A DNA stretch of 64,000 bases from Parabacteroides sp. PFB2-10 (GTDB lineage: Bacteria > Bacteroidota > Bacteroidia > Bacteroidales > Tannerellaceae), in contig NZ_JARXWI010000001.1 of the NCBI RefSeq assembly GCF_029893085.1, positions 310,001 through 374,000 of the forward strand, given 5' to 3'. How positions within the stretch are numbered: position 1 is the first letter of the stretch; each line of letters starts with the position of its first letter. This document shows, piece after piece, positions 55,167-64,000 of the stretch. The translations under genes and the position numbers were made by a program. The notes beneath the pieces are model-generated. The model searched no databases, was not told the origin of the DNA, and worked only from the letters and a program-made list of their open reading frames with translations.

Positions 55167-56015
55167 ATGAGAAGATTCATATATTTATCGCTTCTGGCTG
55201 TCGTTGCAACGACGCTATTCTGTGCATGCTCCGATGATGACAACTACTCACCCGGAGAGCAAAATGATCCCAACACAATGGCCGTGTTCTTTCCTACGAA
55301 TAACCGAAATGTGATTGTTCTGTCGAACCAGGACGAATATAAGATAGATATCCTGGTAAGCCGCTTGAAAAGCGATCAGGCGGCAACTGTTCCGGTGAAG
55401 GTAATCAAGAAAGACGAGGTATTTGTAGTGCCTGAATCGGTTGTATTCCAGCCAGGGCAGGCGGAGAGTACAATAACCGTCACCTTCCCGTCGGCAGAGA
55501 CCGCCTCCTATTCATTCATCCTGGGTATCGAAGGGAAAGAATATGTAGACCAGTACAGCATTGTAGATGGACATTCGCAATATGACTGTACGATACATAT
55601 CGAAAAATGGGAAGTAGCTATTTCTCAGGCTACGTTTGGCTTTGCCTCTCTTTTCGAACCGGAGAAGGTAGACATACTGAAACAGGATGGACTAAACCGA
55701 TACAAAATCGTCAATTATCTCCGCTCAGGCTTGGATTTTGTCTTCTCTATCGATGAGAATATGAATATCGTACCGGAAGGAGGTCATAAGCCCAATGCAA
55801 ACAACTGGTATTTCTCTGCGGGTAATACGGCTGCCTATCCGGTGCCCAAAGCAGGTAGTGAGGGCTTGACAATAACCAATTTCTATGTGTATGTGAGTGT
55901 GAGCGGCACCCATTCATTTGTTGATTTCACCAACAAGAAAGGCTCTGTCTACCATAATAACACATACAATAACGGTACCGCCGGTTGGAACAGGAACAAT
56001 TTCACGTGGCAATAA
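55167..56015 (+). CDS. surface lipoprotein of the SusCD locus (SusE-position)
   Basis: 282 aa from ATG 55167 (MRRFIYLSLLAV); an in-frame GTG at 55131 overlaps the SusD stop and lacks a signal peptide at its start. Lipobox LFCAC followed by SDDDNYS, an acidic lipoprotein-export-like tail that favours the cell surface. A beta-rich domain (about 45-135: VVPESVVFQPGQAESTITVTFP) resembles Calx-beta/BACON-type modules. The family is not known to me by name. By position it likely helps bind the ligand. Confidence 0.8.
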   Translation: MRRFIYLSLLAVVATTLFCACSDDDNYSPGEQNDPNTMAVFFPTNNRNVIVLSNQDEYKIDILVSRLKSDQAATVPVKVIKKDEVFVVPESVVFQPGQAESTITVTFPSAETASYSFILGIEGKEYVDQYSIVDGHSQYDCTIHIEKWEVAISQATFGFASLFEPEKVDILKQDGLNRYKIVNYLRSGLDFVFSIDENMNIVPEGGHKPNANNWYFSAGNTAAYPVPKAGSEGLTITNFYVYVSVSGTHSFVDFTNKKGSVYHNNTYNNGTAGWNRNNFTWQ

Positions 56016-56037
56016 ACTAAACGCTATAACTATATCT

Positions 56038-56077
56038 AATGCCAGATGTCTCCTTTATGGATGTCATCTGGCATTTT
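56038..56077 (+). terminator. terminator after the SusCD-lipoprotein genes
   Basis: AATGCCAGATG (56038-56048) pairs with CATCTGGCATT (56065-56075), followed by a short T run. It separates the upstream genes from the peptidase gene, which may be reached by partial readthrough. Confidence 0.7.
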
Positions 56078-56092
56078 AAAAATGTAAACACC

Positions 56093-58591
56093 ATGAAAGC
56101 AAAGGATATGCGTACTTTTATAATCATTCTTTTTTTTATCTTTTTATGGCAGAATGGGGTAGCCCAGTCTATTGTTGTGGATGAATATATCCATTACGGA
56201 TCGTTCGGTATTAGAACTCCACTCATGAATGATCCGGTTGATCTGAACAAGAAACCGTTCGATTTCAAATCTTTGATGAACCAATCCTTGCCGGTTGCGG
56301 TATACGCAGGCAAGGGAGAGATCGTAAAAACGGATAACGAGGGTCGAATCACTATCCGCTCTTCGGATGAATCTCATCGGATCGGCCTACTGACCTTCTA
56401 TATGGATGCTCCTGTCTATTGTACGCCGGAGCTGCAATTCGAAGGGCTGCCGGAGGTAGCCGAACTTTATCTGAACGGAAAGATACAAGCCCTGCAGAAA
56501 GGCTCTGCCAAACTTACGCTGGAGCCCATACGACATGAACTGGTTATTAAGTATATCGCGGAGCCGTGCAAAGCGTATACTATCCGCACCACCATACAAG
56601 ATAGTGTAGGATTATCGCCTCAGGCAACAACAAACCCTTCGAAAAGATATTCCATTTACGAGGTGGTCAACGGCAGACGCATACAATCGGCCCGCATCTC
56701 CCCCGATGGGAAATACTATTTTGTGAGATACTACCATGTATTTCCCGATGGAAAGAGAGAGGAATATGCCGAACTGATCGAAGCGAAGAGCCACAAACAG
56801 GTACGAACAAAAAACACCAGCTTGAAATGGATGCCCGCCAGCAACCTGTTGTATTATGTGGAAGAGGGTGCCAAAGGCATCGACCTGATCACGGTCGACC
56901 CCGCCACATGGCAAGAGAGAACCGTTGCTTCGGGATTGCCCACGAAAAGCTTTACTCTTTCTCCGACCGAAGATTTTATTATCTACTCAAAAACAGATAA
57001 TGGATCGGCTGAAAAAAACGCTGTCAAACAGGTATTGCATCCGGATGATCGTAGCCGCGGATGGCGCAATCGCTCCTTTTTATACAAATACGACCTTCAA
57101 ACCGGCGTGATCGAACGGCTTACCTTTGGCCGTACATCCACCAGCCTGCAGGATATATCGCCCGATGGTCGCTACCTATTGTTCAGCAGTTGGAACTCGG
57201 ACTACACCGAAACCCCTTTTATTTGCTCCACCTTCTGCCTGTTTGACCTTCAGAAGATGAAGGCCGATACCCTGTTATACAACGACAGACACGTGAGCCG
57301 AATGGCCTTTTCGCCGGACGGTAAGAAGCTGAGCGTATTGGCCTCGGCGGATGCTTTCGACGGATTAGGGCGCAACCTGCCAGATGGACAGATTATCAAT
57401 AGCTACGACAAACAGCTCTACCTCTATGATATAGCGACAGGCCAGGCGGAGGCGCTGACTAAGGAGTTTGATCCTTCGGTGAAATCGGTGGCATGGAATC
57501 GTTACGACAACCTATTGTATATGACAGCCGAAGAGGGCGACAAGGTGTTGCTCTACACCATCCATCCGGAGAAAAAACAGATCACCCCCATCAAGACCAC
57601 CGAAGAGATGGTGTCTGAGATATCCTTTAGTTCAAACAGCCCGGATCTGATCTACTATGGGGTCGGGCTGTCGAACACACAGCGTTTATACAGTCTCGAC
57701 CTAAAAAAACGACAAGAAAAGCTATTGCATGATGTATCGGCCGAAATACTGGAGAACGTGCGGCTCGGAGAAGCCGGCGATTGGAGCTTTATCAGTAGCC
57801 GGGGCGATAGCATTCCGGGACGTTATTATCTGCCTGTCGATTTTGACGCCACGAAAAAGTATCCGATGATCACCTATTATTACGGAGGAACAAACCCCAC
57901 CACCCGACGTCTGGAGGGGCATTATGCGCCCCATGTATTTGCCGGAATGAGCTTCGTTGTCTATGTGGTACAGCCCCGTGGCTCTACCGGGTATGGGCAG
58001 GAGCTTTCTGCGCGACATGTAAACGACTGGGGAAAGAAAAACGCGGATGAAATCATTGAAGGAGTATTGAAATTCTGCGAAGAGCATCCGTTTGTCGACA
58101 AGACGAAACTCGGTTGCGTCGGTGCCTCCTATGGTGGATTTATGACCATGTATTTACAAACAGTCACCGATATTTTTGCGGCAGCCGTGTCGCATGCCGG
58201 CATCAGTAATATATCGGCCTATTGGGGCGAAGGGCTTTCGGGACATAGCTACAGCGCCATTGCCAGTGCCGGCAACTATCCTTGGAACGCTGAAGAGCTG
58301 TATGCCGGTCAAAGTCCACTTTACAGAGCCGATAAGATCAATACCCCCCTGTTACTGCTTCACGGAACAGCCGACACGAACGTGCCTACCGGCCAAAGCT
58401 ACGAGATGTTTATGGCACTCAAAATGCTTGGCAAAGAGACCGCATTGGTTGTAGTAGATGGCGAAAATCATGGCATCACCAATCATGCCAACCGCATACG
58501 TTGGAGCCAGACCATGTATGCCTGGTTCAACAAATGGCTGAAAGACAGACCCGAATGGTGGGAAGCACTTTATCCGGAAAAGGATCTGTAA
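56093..58591 (+). CDS. S9-family prolyl oligopeptidase-like serine peptidase, exported
   Basis: 832 aa from ATG 56093; another ATG 15 bases on begins directly at the signal peptide (MRTFIIILFFIFLWQNGVAQ). An ATG at 56039 lies inside the terminator stem and is rejected. An N-terminal beta-propeller-type region (about 180-560, with repeated ISPDGKYY, LSPTEDF, SPDGRYL, FSPDGKKL) is followed by the alpha/beta-hydrolase: GASYGGF with Ser679, Asp in HGTADTNVP, His in DGENHG. It would cleave peptides in the periplasm, fitting oligopeptide import by the SusCD pair. Confidence 0.92.
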   Translation: MKAKDMRTFIIILFFIFLWQNGVAQSIVVDEYIHYGSFGIRTPLMNDPVDLNKKPFDFKSLMNQSLPVAVYAGKGEIVKTDNEGRITIRSSDESHRIGLLTFYMDAPVYCTPELQFEGLPEVAELYLNGKIQALQKGSAKLTLEPIRHELVIKYIAEPCKAYTIRTTIQDSVGLSPQATTNPSKRYSIYEVVNGRRIQSARISPDGKYYFVRYYHVFPDGKREEYAELIEAKSHKQVRTKNTSLKWMPASNLLYYVEEGAKGIDLITVDPATWQERTVASGLPTKSFTLSPTEDFIIYSKTDNGSAEKNAVKQVLHPDDRSRGWRNRSFLYKYDLQTGVIERLTFGRTSTSLQDISPDGRYLLFSSWNSDYTETPFICSTFCLFDLQKMKADTLLYNDRHVSRMAFSPDGKKLSVLASADAFDGLGRNLPDGQIINSYDKQLYLYDIATGQAEALTKEFDPSVKSVAWNRYDNLLYMTAEEGDKVLLYTIHPEKKQITPIKTTEEMVSEISFSSNSPDLIYYGVGLSNTQRLYSLDLKKRQEKLLHDVSAEILENVRLGEAGDWSFISSRGDSIPGRYYLPVDFDATKKYPMITYYYGGTNPTTRRLEGHYAPHVFAGMSFVVYVVQPRGSTGYGQELSARHVNDWGKKNADEIIEGVLKFCEEHPFVDKTKLGCVGASYGGFMTMYLQTVTDIFAAAVSHAGISNISAYWGEGLSGHSYSAIASAGNYPWNAEELYAGQSPLYRADKINTPLLLLHGTADTNVPTGQSYEMFMALKMLGKETALVVVDGENHGITNHANRIRWSQTMYAWFNKWLKDRPEWWEALYPEKDL

Positions 58592-58600
58592 AAAAGCATT

Positions 58601-58658
58601 ATTTTATTTTTCTCACCGGCGTGAGAAAACTTTCTCATGCCGGTGAGAAAAATAAAAT
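58601..58658. terminator. 28-bp hairpin after the S9 peptidase gene
   Basis: Arms 58601-58628 and 58631-58658 are complementary over 28 bases with one G-T pair and a 2-base centre. The stem contains CTCACCGGC, and the outer part is ATTTTATTTTT. It follows the peptidase stop by nine bases. Confidence 0.8.
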
Positions 58659-58745
58659 TCGCATTAGTCTGTCTTGTTTTTCAAAAGAAAAAAAGAGGGA
58701 AAAACAGAAAGAATACCTATCTTAGCCCTGTTAACCCATACTATT

Positions 58746-60374
58746 ATGAATAGTTTGAGTCTGAAATGCGCCTTGATCTTATTCTTTTGTTGTATCCCTT
58801 TCGCTCTGTCCGGGCAAAACGGGGATGCGGAACAGCATATTGAAGAATTGATCACAAAAGCGGAGGAGATGCTGAAAGCTGATCCGTCGAGAGCTATCTA
58901 TTATTCCAATTCGGCCATTGTCGAGGCACAAAAGATAAACGATCAACGGCATATTGCCATGGCACAGGCTACACTCGGTGAAGCCTACATGAACCAGGGT
59001 GACTTCGATATGGGATTCGAATCGTTGACCAATGCCATCGAGACCTGCCCCCCCGATAGTGCCAAACTGCAAGCCTATATCTACCTCCGTCTGTCGGGAG
59101 CCTATCTGAAGCTGAAAGACCTGAATCAGGCCTCTAACTATGTCGATAAAGCCTCGGAGATATACAAAGCATTGAATGACTCCCTCGATCTGGCACGTTG
59201 CTACAACTCCAAAGGACTGGTTTATATCCAGATTCCCGATAATGCGAAAGCCGAAGAAAATTTCAAGGCGGCATTGGAGATCAACCGTAAGCTCGGCGAG
59301 ATCAATTCCATTGCTTCCAACCTCAACAACCTCTGCCTTTACGAAGGAAACACACCAGAGAAGATCGACATGCTCTACGAAGCGATTGCCATCAATAGTT
59401 CCTTAGGCAAGGTGTGGTCGCTGGGAGAGAACTATAACAACCTGGGCACACAATATTATTATGCGCGTGACTACGACAAAGCGCTTGCCGTATTGGATAC
59501 CGCCATGCGCTATGCCCGGCAGATCAATGCCAAGGAGCTTATTTGCGACAATCACCGCTACGTCTCTTGGGTCTATGCCGCGAAAAAAGATTTTGCTAAA
59601 GCATACGAATTCCTGAACCTATTGTATGAAACGGAGCAGGATCTACTCACCATGAACGAGATGCGGCAGGTGGAGCTGAATGTGATCCAGAAGAGACTCC
59701 GGGATAAGGAGCAGCAAATGATTATGCAGGAGCAAGCCTTCGAGATTCACAACCTACGTCATTCGATATTTATTGCTATACTCATTGCTGTTGTCTTGTT
59801 TTTTGCTCTTTCCTATCTGTTTTATCGCTACCGCCACAAGAAAAAGGTCGAGTATCTCGAACAAGCGCAGAAGTATGAAGCCCAGGAGACGGAGCTTATC
59901 CGATTAAAGCTGCAACAGGCCGAGAATGAAGCGCGGGCGGCTCAGCAAGCACTGGAACACAATAAAAACGAATTGATAAACTTTTCCTTTTTTGTCCGTA
60001 GCCGCAATGATATACTGGCCAATATTCAATCGATGATCAAGGAGGGATATAAACTCACCGGGCAGGAAAGCGAACAACATCTTCGTCGTATCAATGCGCA
60101 TATTGCCCAGTTTCAGGCAAAAAACACAGAGACCGAAATCATTATCGACAAAGTAAACGCGGAGTTTATCCAAAAGCTCTCCCTATTGCATCCCGATCTT
60201 TCCAAAAATGAAATACAACTGGCCTCTCTATTGCGCATCGGATTATCTACCAAAGAGATCGCCTCCATTATCGACTCGACTCCCAAAACCGTCAATATGG
60301 CTCGCTACCGACTTCGCAAACACCTGAACCTGGATACCGACGAGAGCCTGACCGAATATATGCAAGGGATTTAA
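58746..60374 (+). CDS. membrane TPR protein with C-terminal LuxR-type HTH
   Basis: 542 aa from ATG 58746 (MNSLSLKCALILFFCC); an earlier in-frame ATG at 58674 would add a basic stretch before the signal peptide. Order: signal peptide (1-23), about six TPR units (about 30-320: GEAYMNQGDFDMGFESL and similar), a transmembrane helix (about 338-360), a coiled coil (about 365-420), then a helix-turn-helix (about 495-541: NEIQLASLLRIGLSTKEIASI, TPKTVNMARYRLRKHL). It is a one-protein sensor-regulator typical of Bacteroidetes. Located right after the peptide-uptake locus, which it may regulate. Confidence 0.87.
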   Translation: MNSLSLKCALILFFCCIPFALSGQNGDAEQHIEELITKAEEMLKADPSRAIYYSNSAIVEAQKINDQRHIAMAQATLGEAYMNQGDFDMGFESLTNAIETCPPDSAKLQAYIYLRLSGAYLKLKDLNQASNYVDKASEIYKALNDSLDLARCYNSKGLVYIQIPDNAKAEENFKAALEINRKLGEINSIASNLNNLCLYEGNTPEKIDMLYEAIAINSSLGKVWSLGENYNNLGTQYYYARDYDKALAVLDTAMRYARQINAKELICDNHRYVSWVYAAKKDFAKAYEFLNLLYETEQDLLTMNEMRQVELNVIQKRLRDKEQQMIMQEQAFEIHNLRHSIFIAILIAVVLFFALSYLFYRYRHKKKVEYLEQAQKYEAQETELIRLKLQQAENEARAAQQALEHNKNELINFSFFVRSRNDILANIQSMIKEGYKLTGQESEQHLRRINAHIAQFQAKNTETEIIIDKVNAEFIQKLSLLHPDLSKNEIQLASLLRIGLSTKEIASIIDSTPKTVNMARYRLRKHLNLDTDESLTEYMQGI

Positions 60375-60387
60375 TCTATCAAACCCT

Positions 60388-60427
60388 CATAATTCTATTG
60401 TCGATGCACATGGACAATAGAATTATG
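60388..60427. terminator. perfect 15-bp inverted repeat
   Basis: CATAATTCTATTGTC (60388-60402) and GACAATAGAATTATG (60413-60427) with a 10-base loop, 14 bases after the TPR regulator gene. No T run follows. AATTCTATTGTC(A/G)ATG is shared with 27067-27082. Confidence 0.55.
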
Positions 60428-60477
60428 TAAGACACTATAAAAAACCGCCACAACTTCCGAGTACCGAATAATTTATA

Positions 60478-60485
60478 TAAATTTG
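60478..60485 (+). promoter_or_regulatory. promoter -7 element of the acetyltransferase gene
   Basis: TAAATTTG, 18 bases before the ATG at 60504. Confidence 0.5.
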
Positions 60486-60503
60486 CCGTTAAAATAAAAG
60501 TCA

Positions 60504-61637
60504 ATGAATATAGAGGTTAAAGAAGTCACTACAAGGAAGGAACTAAAAGACTTTGTGAAATTTAATATCGATTTGTATAGGGGTAATGCGTATGCTGTGC
60601 CCGAATTGATATCGGATGAAATGGAGACTCTTGACAAAGAGAAGAATCCGGCATTTGAAGTATGTGATGCTATATTTTTTCTGGCCTATAAAGAGGGCAA
60701 AATCGTTGGGCGAATCGCGGGCATCATCAACCATCCCAGCAACGAAATCTGGAAAGAAAAAAACGCGCGTTTCGGTTTTGTTGATTTTATCGATGATCCG
60801 GAAGTATCCAAGGCGCTGTTTGCCGCTGTCGAAGAATGGGCGCTATCGAAAGGCATGGAGGCTTTGCATGGTCCGTTGGGATTCACCGATATGGACAACG
60901 AAGGTATGTTGGTGGAGGGTTTCGATCAACTGGGCACCATGGCAACCTTGTATAACTACCCCTACTACCCCGAACACGTCGAACGCTTGGGTTTTGTGAA
61001 AGACCAGGACTGGCATGAGTTCAAAATCTATATCCCGGAGGAGGTACCTGAAAAACATCTGCGTATCGGGGAACTGGTGAAAAAGAAATATGGGCTTCAG
61101 GTAAAGAAATTCAAGAATGCCAAAGAGGTGATGCCTTATGCGCAAAAGATATTCAAAGCATTGAATGCTGCCTTTGCACCGCTCTACGGCTTCGCACCGC
61201 TGACCCAGAAGCAAATCGATTATTATGTAGCTAAATATATACCCCTGCTTCGTTTTGAGTTGGTCACGGTTATTCTCCGTGAAGAGGACGATGAGGTAGT
61301 AGGGTTCGGCATTTCGCTGCCAAGCATGTCGAAGGCATTGCAAAAAGCGAATGGGCGCATGCTGCCGTTTGGGTGGTTCTATCTGCTGAAATCGTTGATG
61401 TCGAAACCCAAGCTGGTCGACCTGTATCTGGCCGGTGTATTGCCCGAATACCAGAACAAAGGGGTGAATGCTTTGTTATTCAATGACCTGATCCCGATCT
61501 ACAAACGCTTGGGCGTACCATACGCCGAAAGTAATCCGGAACTGGAAACCAACAGCGCGGTGCAGGCACAATGGGATTATTTCCGCAAAGAGCACCATAA
61601 GACGCGGCGGGCGTATATAAAGAGAATTGATAATTGA
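60504..61637 (+). CDS. GNAT-like N-acetyltransferase
   Basis: 377 aa. The N-terminal half has VKEVTTRKELKDFVKFNIDLY, FFLAYKEGKIVGRIAGIINH and GPLGFTDMDNEG, as in a Bacteroidetes GNAT-fold family. The second half has VDLYLAGVLPEYQNKGVNALL, which matches an acetyl-CoA-binding motif A (V..EYQNKG). Substrate unknown. Its last codons (IDN and stop) are part of a 7-bp repeat array that continues beyond the gene, suggesting that the array has shaped the C-terminus. Confidence 0.78.
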   Translation: MNIEVKEVTTRKELKDFVKFNIDLYRGNAYAVPELISDEMETLDKEKNPAFEVCDAIFFLAYKEGKIVGRIAGIINHPSNEIWKEKNARFGFVDFIDDPEVSKALFAAVEEWALSKGMEALHGPLGFTDMDNEGMLVEGFDQLGTMATLYNYPYYPEHVERLGFVKDQDWHEFKIYIPEEVPEKHLRIGELVKKKYGLQVKKFKNAKEVMPYAQKIFKALNAAFAPLYGFAPLTQKQIDYYVAKYIPLLRFELVTVILREEDDEVVGFGISLPSMSKALQKANGRMLPFGWFYLLKSLMSKPKLVDLYLAGVLPEYQNKGVNALLFNDLIPIYKRLGVPYAESNPELETNSAVQAQWDYFRKEHHKTRRAYIKRIDN

Positions 61638-61660
61638 TAATTGATAATTGACAATTGATA
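61625..61660. repeat. 7-bp-period array (AATTGAT type), end of acetyltransferase gene
   Basis: Five units in a row: AATTGAT, AATTGAT, AATTGAT, AATTGAC, AATTGAT. The first two encode the end of the upstream protein and its stop. Confidence 0.7.
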
Positions 61661-61679
61661 GGTAAGAAGAGAGCTGTTT

Positions 61680-63542
61680 ATGAACGAACTGAATGACATC
61701 TTGCAGAACGAAACTGCGTACAATGATGAAGATATAAAAACCTTAGACTGGATGGAGCATATCCGCCGGCGCCCCGGTATGTATATCGGAAAGCTGGGCG
61801 ACGGTAGTTATGCGGACGATGGCATCTATGTTCTGTTGAAAGAGGTGCTCGATAATTCCATCGACGAATACATGATGGGGTATGGAAAGACGATCGAGGT
61901 GACCATAGAAGAGGGAACCGTTGCCGTGCGCGACTATGGGCGCGGCGTGCCCTTGGGCAAGGTGATCGACGTATCCAGCAAAATGAATACAGGCGCCAAA
62001 TACGACAGCAAAGCATTTAAGAAATCGGTCGGTCTGAACGGGGTGGGTATCAAGGCGGTCAACGCGTTGAGCAGCTATTTCCAGATCACCAGCTACCGCG
62101 ATGGCGAAGGGAAGCAGGCGGAGTTCAGCCGGGCGATCCTGACCGAAGAAAAAGATATCGCGCATACCGAGGAGAACAACGGCACGATGACCTACTTCGT
62201 GCCCGACAAAGAGATCTTCCGCGACTACCAATACAAAGAGGAATTCATTGAGAATCTATTGAAAAACTATGTGTTCCTCAATTCCGGCCTGACGATCCTG
62301 TTCAACGGGAAGAAGTTTTATTCGCGCAACGGGTTGGTTGACCTATTGAACGAGAATATGACCACCGATGCCTTGTACCCGATCATTCACCTGAAAGGGG
62401 AAGACATCGAGGTGGTGATCACGCATAGTAACCAGTATGGGGAAGAGTATTATTCGTTTGTCAACGGGCAACATACCACGCAGGGCGGGACACACCTTTC
62501 GGCCTTCCGTGAGTCGTTGGGGCGCGTTATCAAGGAGTATTACACCAAAAACTTTGAATATTCGGATATCCGCGCGGGTATCGTGGCGGCTATCAGCGTA
62601 AAAGTGGAAGAGCCGGTATTCGAAAGCCAGACAAAGACCAAACTGGGATCCAAAGATATGGGGCCGGGAGGCGTGACGGTGGCTAAGTTTATCGGCGACT
62701 TCATCAAAAAGGAGCTCGACAACTACCTGCATAAAAACCCGGATACGTCGGAAGCGATGCTCAAAAAGATTATGGAATCGGAGAAAGAGCGTAAAGCCAT
62801 TGCCGGCGTCACCAAACTGGCGCGTGAACGAGCCAAGAAGGCGAACCTGCACAACAGGAAGCTGCGCGATTGCCGTTTGCACCTGAACGATGCCAAGGGA
62901 GACAAGAAAGAAGAAACCTGTATCTTTATCACCGAGGGGGACTCGGCCAGCGGATCGATCACTAAAAGCCGCGATCCGAACCTGCAGGCGGTGTTTAGCT
63001 TGCGTGGAAAGCCGCTCAACAGCTTCGGGCTGACCAAGAAGATTGTTTACGAAAACGAAGAGTTCAACCTATTGCAGGCAGCGCTCAATATCGAAGACGG
63101 CCTGGAAGGGCTGCGCTACAATAAGGTGATCATCGCCACCGATGCCGATGTAGACGGGATGCATATCCGTTTATTATTGATTACCTTCTTCCTGCAATTC
63201 TTCCCCGACCTGATCAAAGGGGGGCATGTGTATATCTTGCAGACACCTCTGTTCCGCGTGCGCAACCGCCAGAAAACCTGGTACTGCTATTCGGAAGAGG
63301 AACGTCTGGCGGCGATCAAGGCAGCGGGCAAGAATCCGGAGATCACCCGATTCAAAGGATTGGGCGAGATATCACCGGATGAGTTCCGTAACTTTATCGG
63401 AGCGGATATGCGCCTCGACCCCGTTACGATGAAGAAAGAGGACTCCGTAAAAGATATGCTTGAGTTCTATATGGGCAAAAACACCATGGAACGTCAGGTG
63501 TTTATCATCGATAACTTAGTTGTAGAAGAAGATATCGCATGA
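61680..63542 (+). CDS. parE: DNA topoisomerase IV subunit B (type IIA ATPase subunit)
   Basis: ATPase/TOPRIM subunit of the enzyme that unlinks replicated chromosomes. 620 aa, fitting ParE rather than the longer GyrB. GHKL ATPase: [89 protein letters not shown]-terminal [13 protein letters not shown]. It is followed by coaD in an ATGA overlap; the partner parC is not in view. Confidence 0.93.
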   Translation: MNELNDILQNETAYNDEDIKTLDWMEHIRRRPGMYIGKLGDGSYADDGIYVLLKEVLDNSIDEYMMGYGKTIEVTIEEGTVAVRDYGRGVPLGKVIDVSSKMNTGAKYDSKAFKKSVGLNGVGIKAVNALSSYFQITSYRDGEGKQAEFSRAILTEEKDIAHTEENNGTMTYFVPDKEIFRDYQYKEEFIENLLKNYVFLNSGLTILFNGKKFYSRNGLVDLLNENMTTDALYPIIHLKGEDIEVVITHSNQYGEEYYSFVNGQHTTQGGTHLSAFRESLGRVIKEYYTKNFEYSDIRAGIVAAISVKVEEPVFESQTKTKLGSKDMGPGGVTVAKFIGDFIKKELDNYLHKNPDTSEAMLKKIMESEKERKAIAGVTKLARERAKKANLHNRKLRDCRLHLNDAKGDKKEETCIFITEGDSASGSITKSRDPNLQAVFSLRGKPLNSFGLTKKIVYENEEFNLLQAALNIEDGLEGLRYNKVIIATDADVDGMHIRLLLITFFLQFFPDLIKGGHVYILQTPLFRVRNRQKTWYCYSEEERLAAIKAAGKNPEITRFKGLGEISPDEFRNFIGADMRLDPVTMKKEDSVKDMLEFYMGKNTMERQVFIIDNLVVEEDIA

Positions 63543-63997
63543 AACGTATCGCGCTTTTCCCCGGCACATTCGACCCGTTCACCGTTGGGCATCAGTCCTT
63601 GGTGAGGCGAGGGCTGGAACTGGTGGATGAGATCATCATCGCCATCGGTATCAATGAGAAGAAGCAGACCTACTTTCCGCTGGAAAAACGGTTGGAGGGT
63701 ATCGAAAAACTATACCGGGAGGAACCGCGCGTCCGGGTGATGTCGTATGATTCGTTGACGGTAGACTTTGCCGAACAGGTAGGTGCCCGCTTTATTTTGC
63801 GTGGCATACGAACGGTAAACGATTTTGAATACGAAGAAAGCATAGCCGACGTGAACCGGAAACTCAGCGGGATCGAGACATTCCTGCTTTTCACCGAACC
63901 GGAACATACCCATATCAGTTCGAGTATCGTGCGCGAATTATTGCGTTACGGAAAAGACATATCCATGTTTGTCCCGAAAGAGACAGAACTATATTGA
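63539..63997 (+). CDS. coaD: phosphopantetheine adenylyltransferase
   Basis: Penultimate step of coenzyme A synthesis: 4'-phosphopantetheine plus ATP to dephospho-CoA. 152 aa, complete. [14 protein letters not shown] holds the TxGH nucleotide motif, [13 protein letters not shown] is the substrate loop and [10 protein letters not shown] replaces the ISST loop. Its ATG overlaps the parE stop by four bases, so the two are translationally coupled. Confidence 0.95.
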   Translation: MKRIALFPGTFDPFTVGHQSLVRRGLELVDEIIIAIGINEKKQTYFPLEKRLEGIEKLYREEPRVRVMSYDSLTVDFAEQVGARFILRGIRTVNDFEYEESIADVNRKLSGIETFLLFTEPEHTHISSSIVRELLRYGKDISMFVPKETELY

Positions 63998-64000
63998 CCA

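Noticed and set aside
56039-56092. Upstream ATG of the S9 peptidase gene
   Set aside because: It lies inside the terminator stem 56038-56077, and the signal peptide starts only at the later ATG codons.

Overview
The window looks like a chromosomal segment from a gut-type Bacteroidales bacterium, most like Parabacteroides/Tannerellaceae. That placement is an inference. It rests on a SusC/SusD pair with ECF sigma and FecR, a GH29 fucosidase, an N-succinylornithine carbamoyltransferase, a LeuA-LeuC-LeuD-LeuA2-LeuB operon, and promoters of the Bacteroidetes type (-7 TAnnTTTG, often with TTTG about 18-22 bases upstream). I see 49 protein genes (one a 23-residue leader peptide), one tRNA-Ser, and no transposase, phage gene or CRISPR array.

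Layout. 1-3.5 kb: indolepyruvate oxidoreductase (iorAB), mltG, tRNA-Ser(GCT). 3.7-10.4 kb: a secreted degradative block, minus strand, with an M6-type metalloprotease, a second HExxH protein and an alpha-L-fucosidase. 10.4-12.1 kb: a dicarboxylate/amino-acid symporter and a helical lipoprotein. 12.2-19.1 kb: a branched-chain amino-acid operon (leuA, leuC, leuD, a citramalate-synthase-like gene, mgsA, leuB) preceded by an Ile/Leu-rich leader peptide and an attenuator. 19.6-30.5 kb: membrane pyrophosphatase, Tat-exported MocA oxidoreductase, kdsB, an AlbA_2 protein, an NfeD-type protease, an ECF sigma factor, a thioredoxin lipoprotein, an SDR and a DUF3467 protein. 30.6-36.2 kb: argF', proA, proB, an acyl-CoA synthetase and its cupin regulator. 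36.7-41.8 kb: tcdA, a LolD-like ATPase, an NSS symporter and a PiT phosphate transporter. 41.8-48.0 kb: wbqC, two tandem signal peptidase I paralogues (one without the catalytic lysine), dapB, DUF2851 and a THUMP-like methyltransferase. 48.1-60.4 kb: ECF sigma, FecR, SusC, SusD, lipoprotein, S9 peptidase and a TPR/HTH regulator, probably a peptide-uptake locus. 60.5-64 kb: an acetyltransferase, parE and coaD.

The most interesting signals are non-coding. (1) The leu operon leader encodes a peptide with six Ile, three Leu and one Val codons. Its end is complementary to the terminator arm, as expected for ribosome-mediated attenuation. The Ile bias fits a citramalate route to isoleucine run by the same LeuCDB enzymes. 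(2) A dispersed repeat of about 150 bp with two hairpins occurs four times, plus one possible decayed copy. (3) Six intergenic gaps carry 7-bp-period arrays, two of them folded into long hairpins with 9-base loops. (4) A cluster of GTCGAC-type sites with a perfect 22-bp palindrome and 22-bp tandem repeats lies downstream of an ECF sigma gene.
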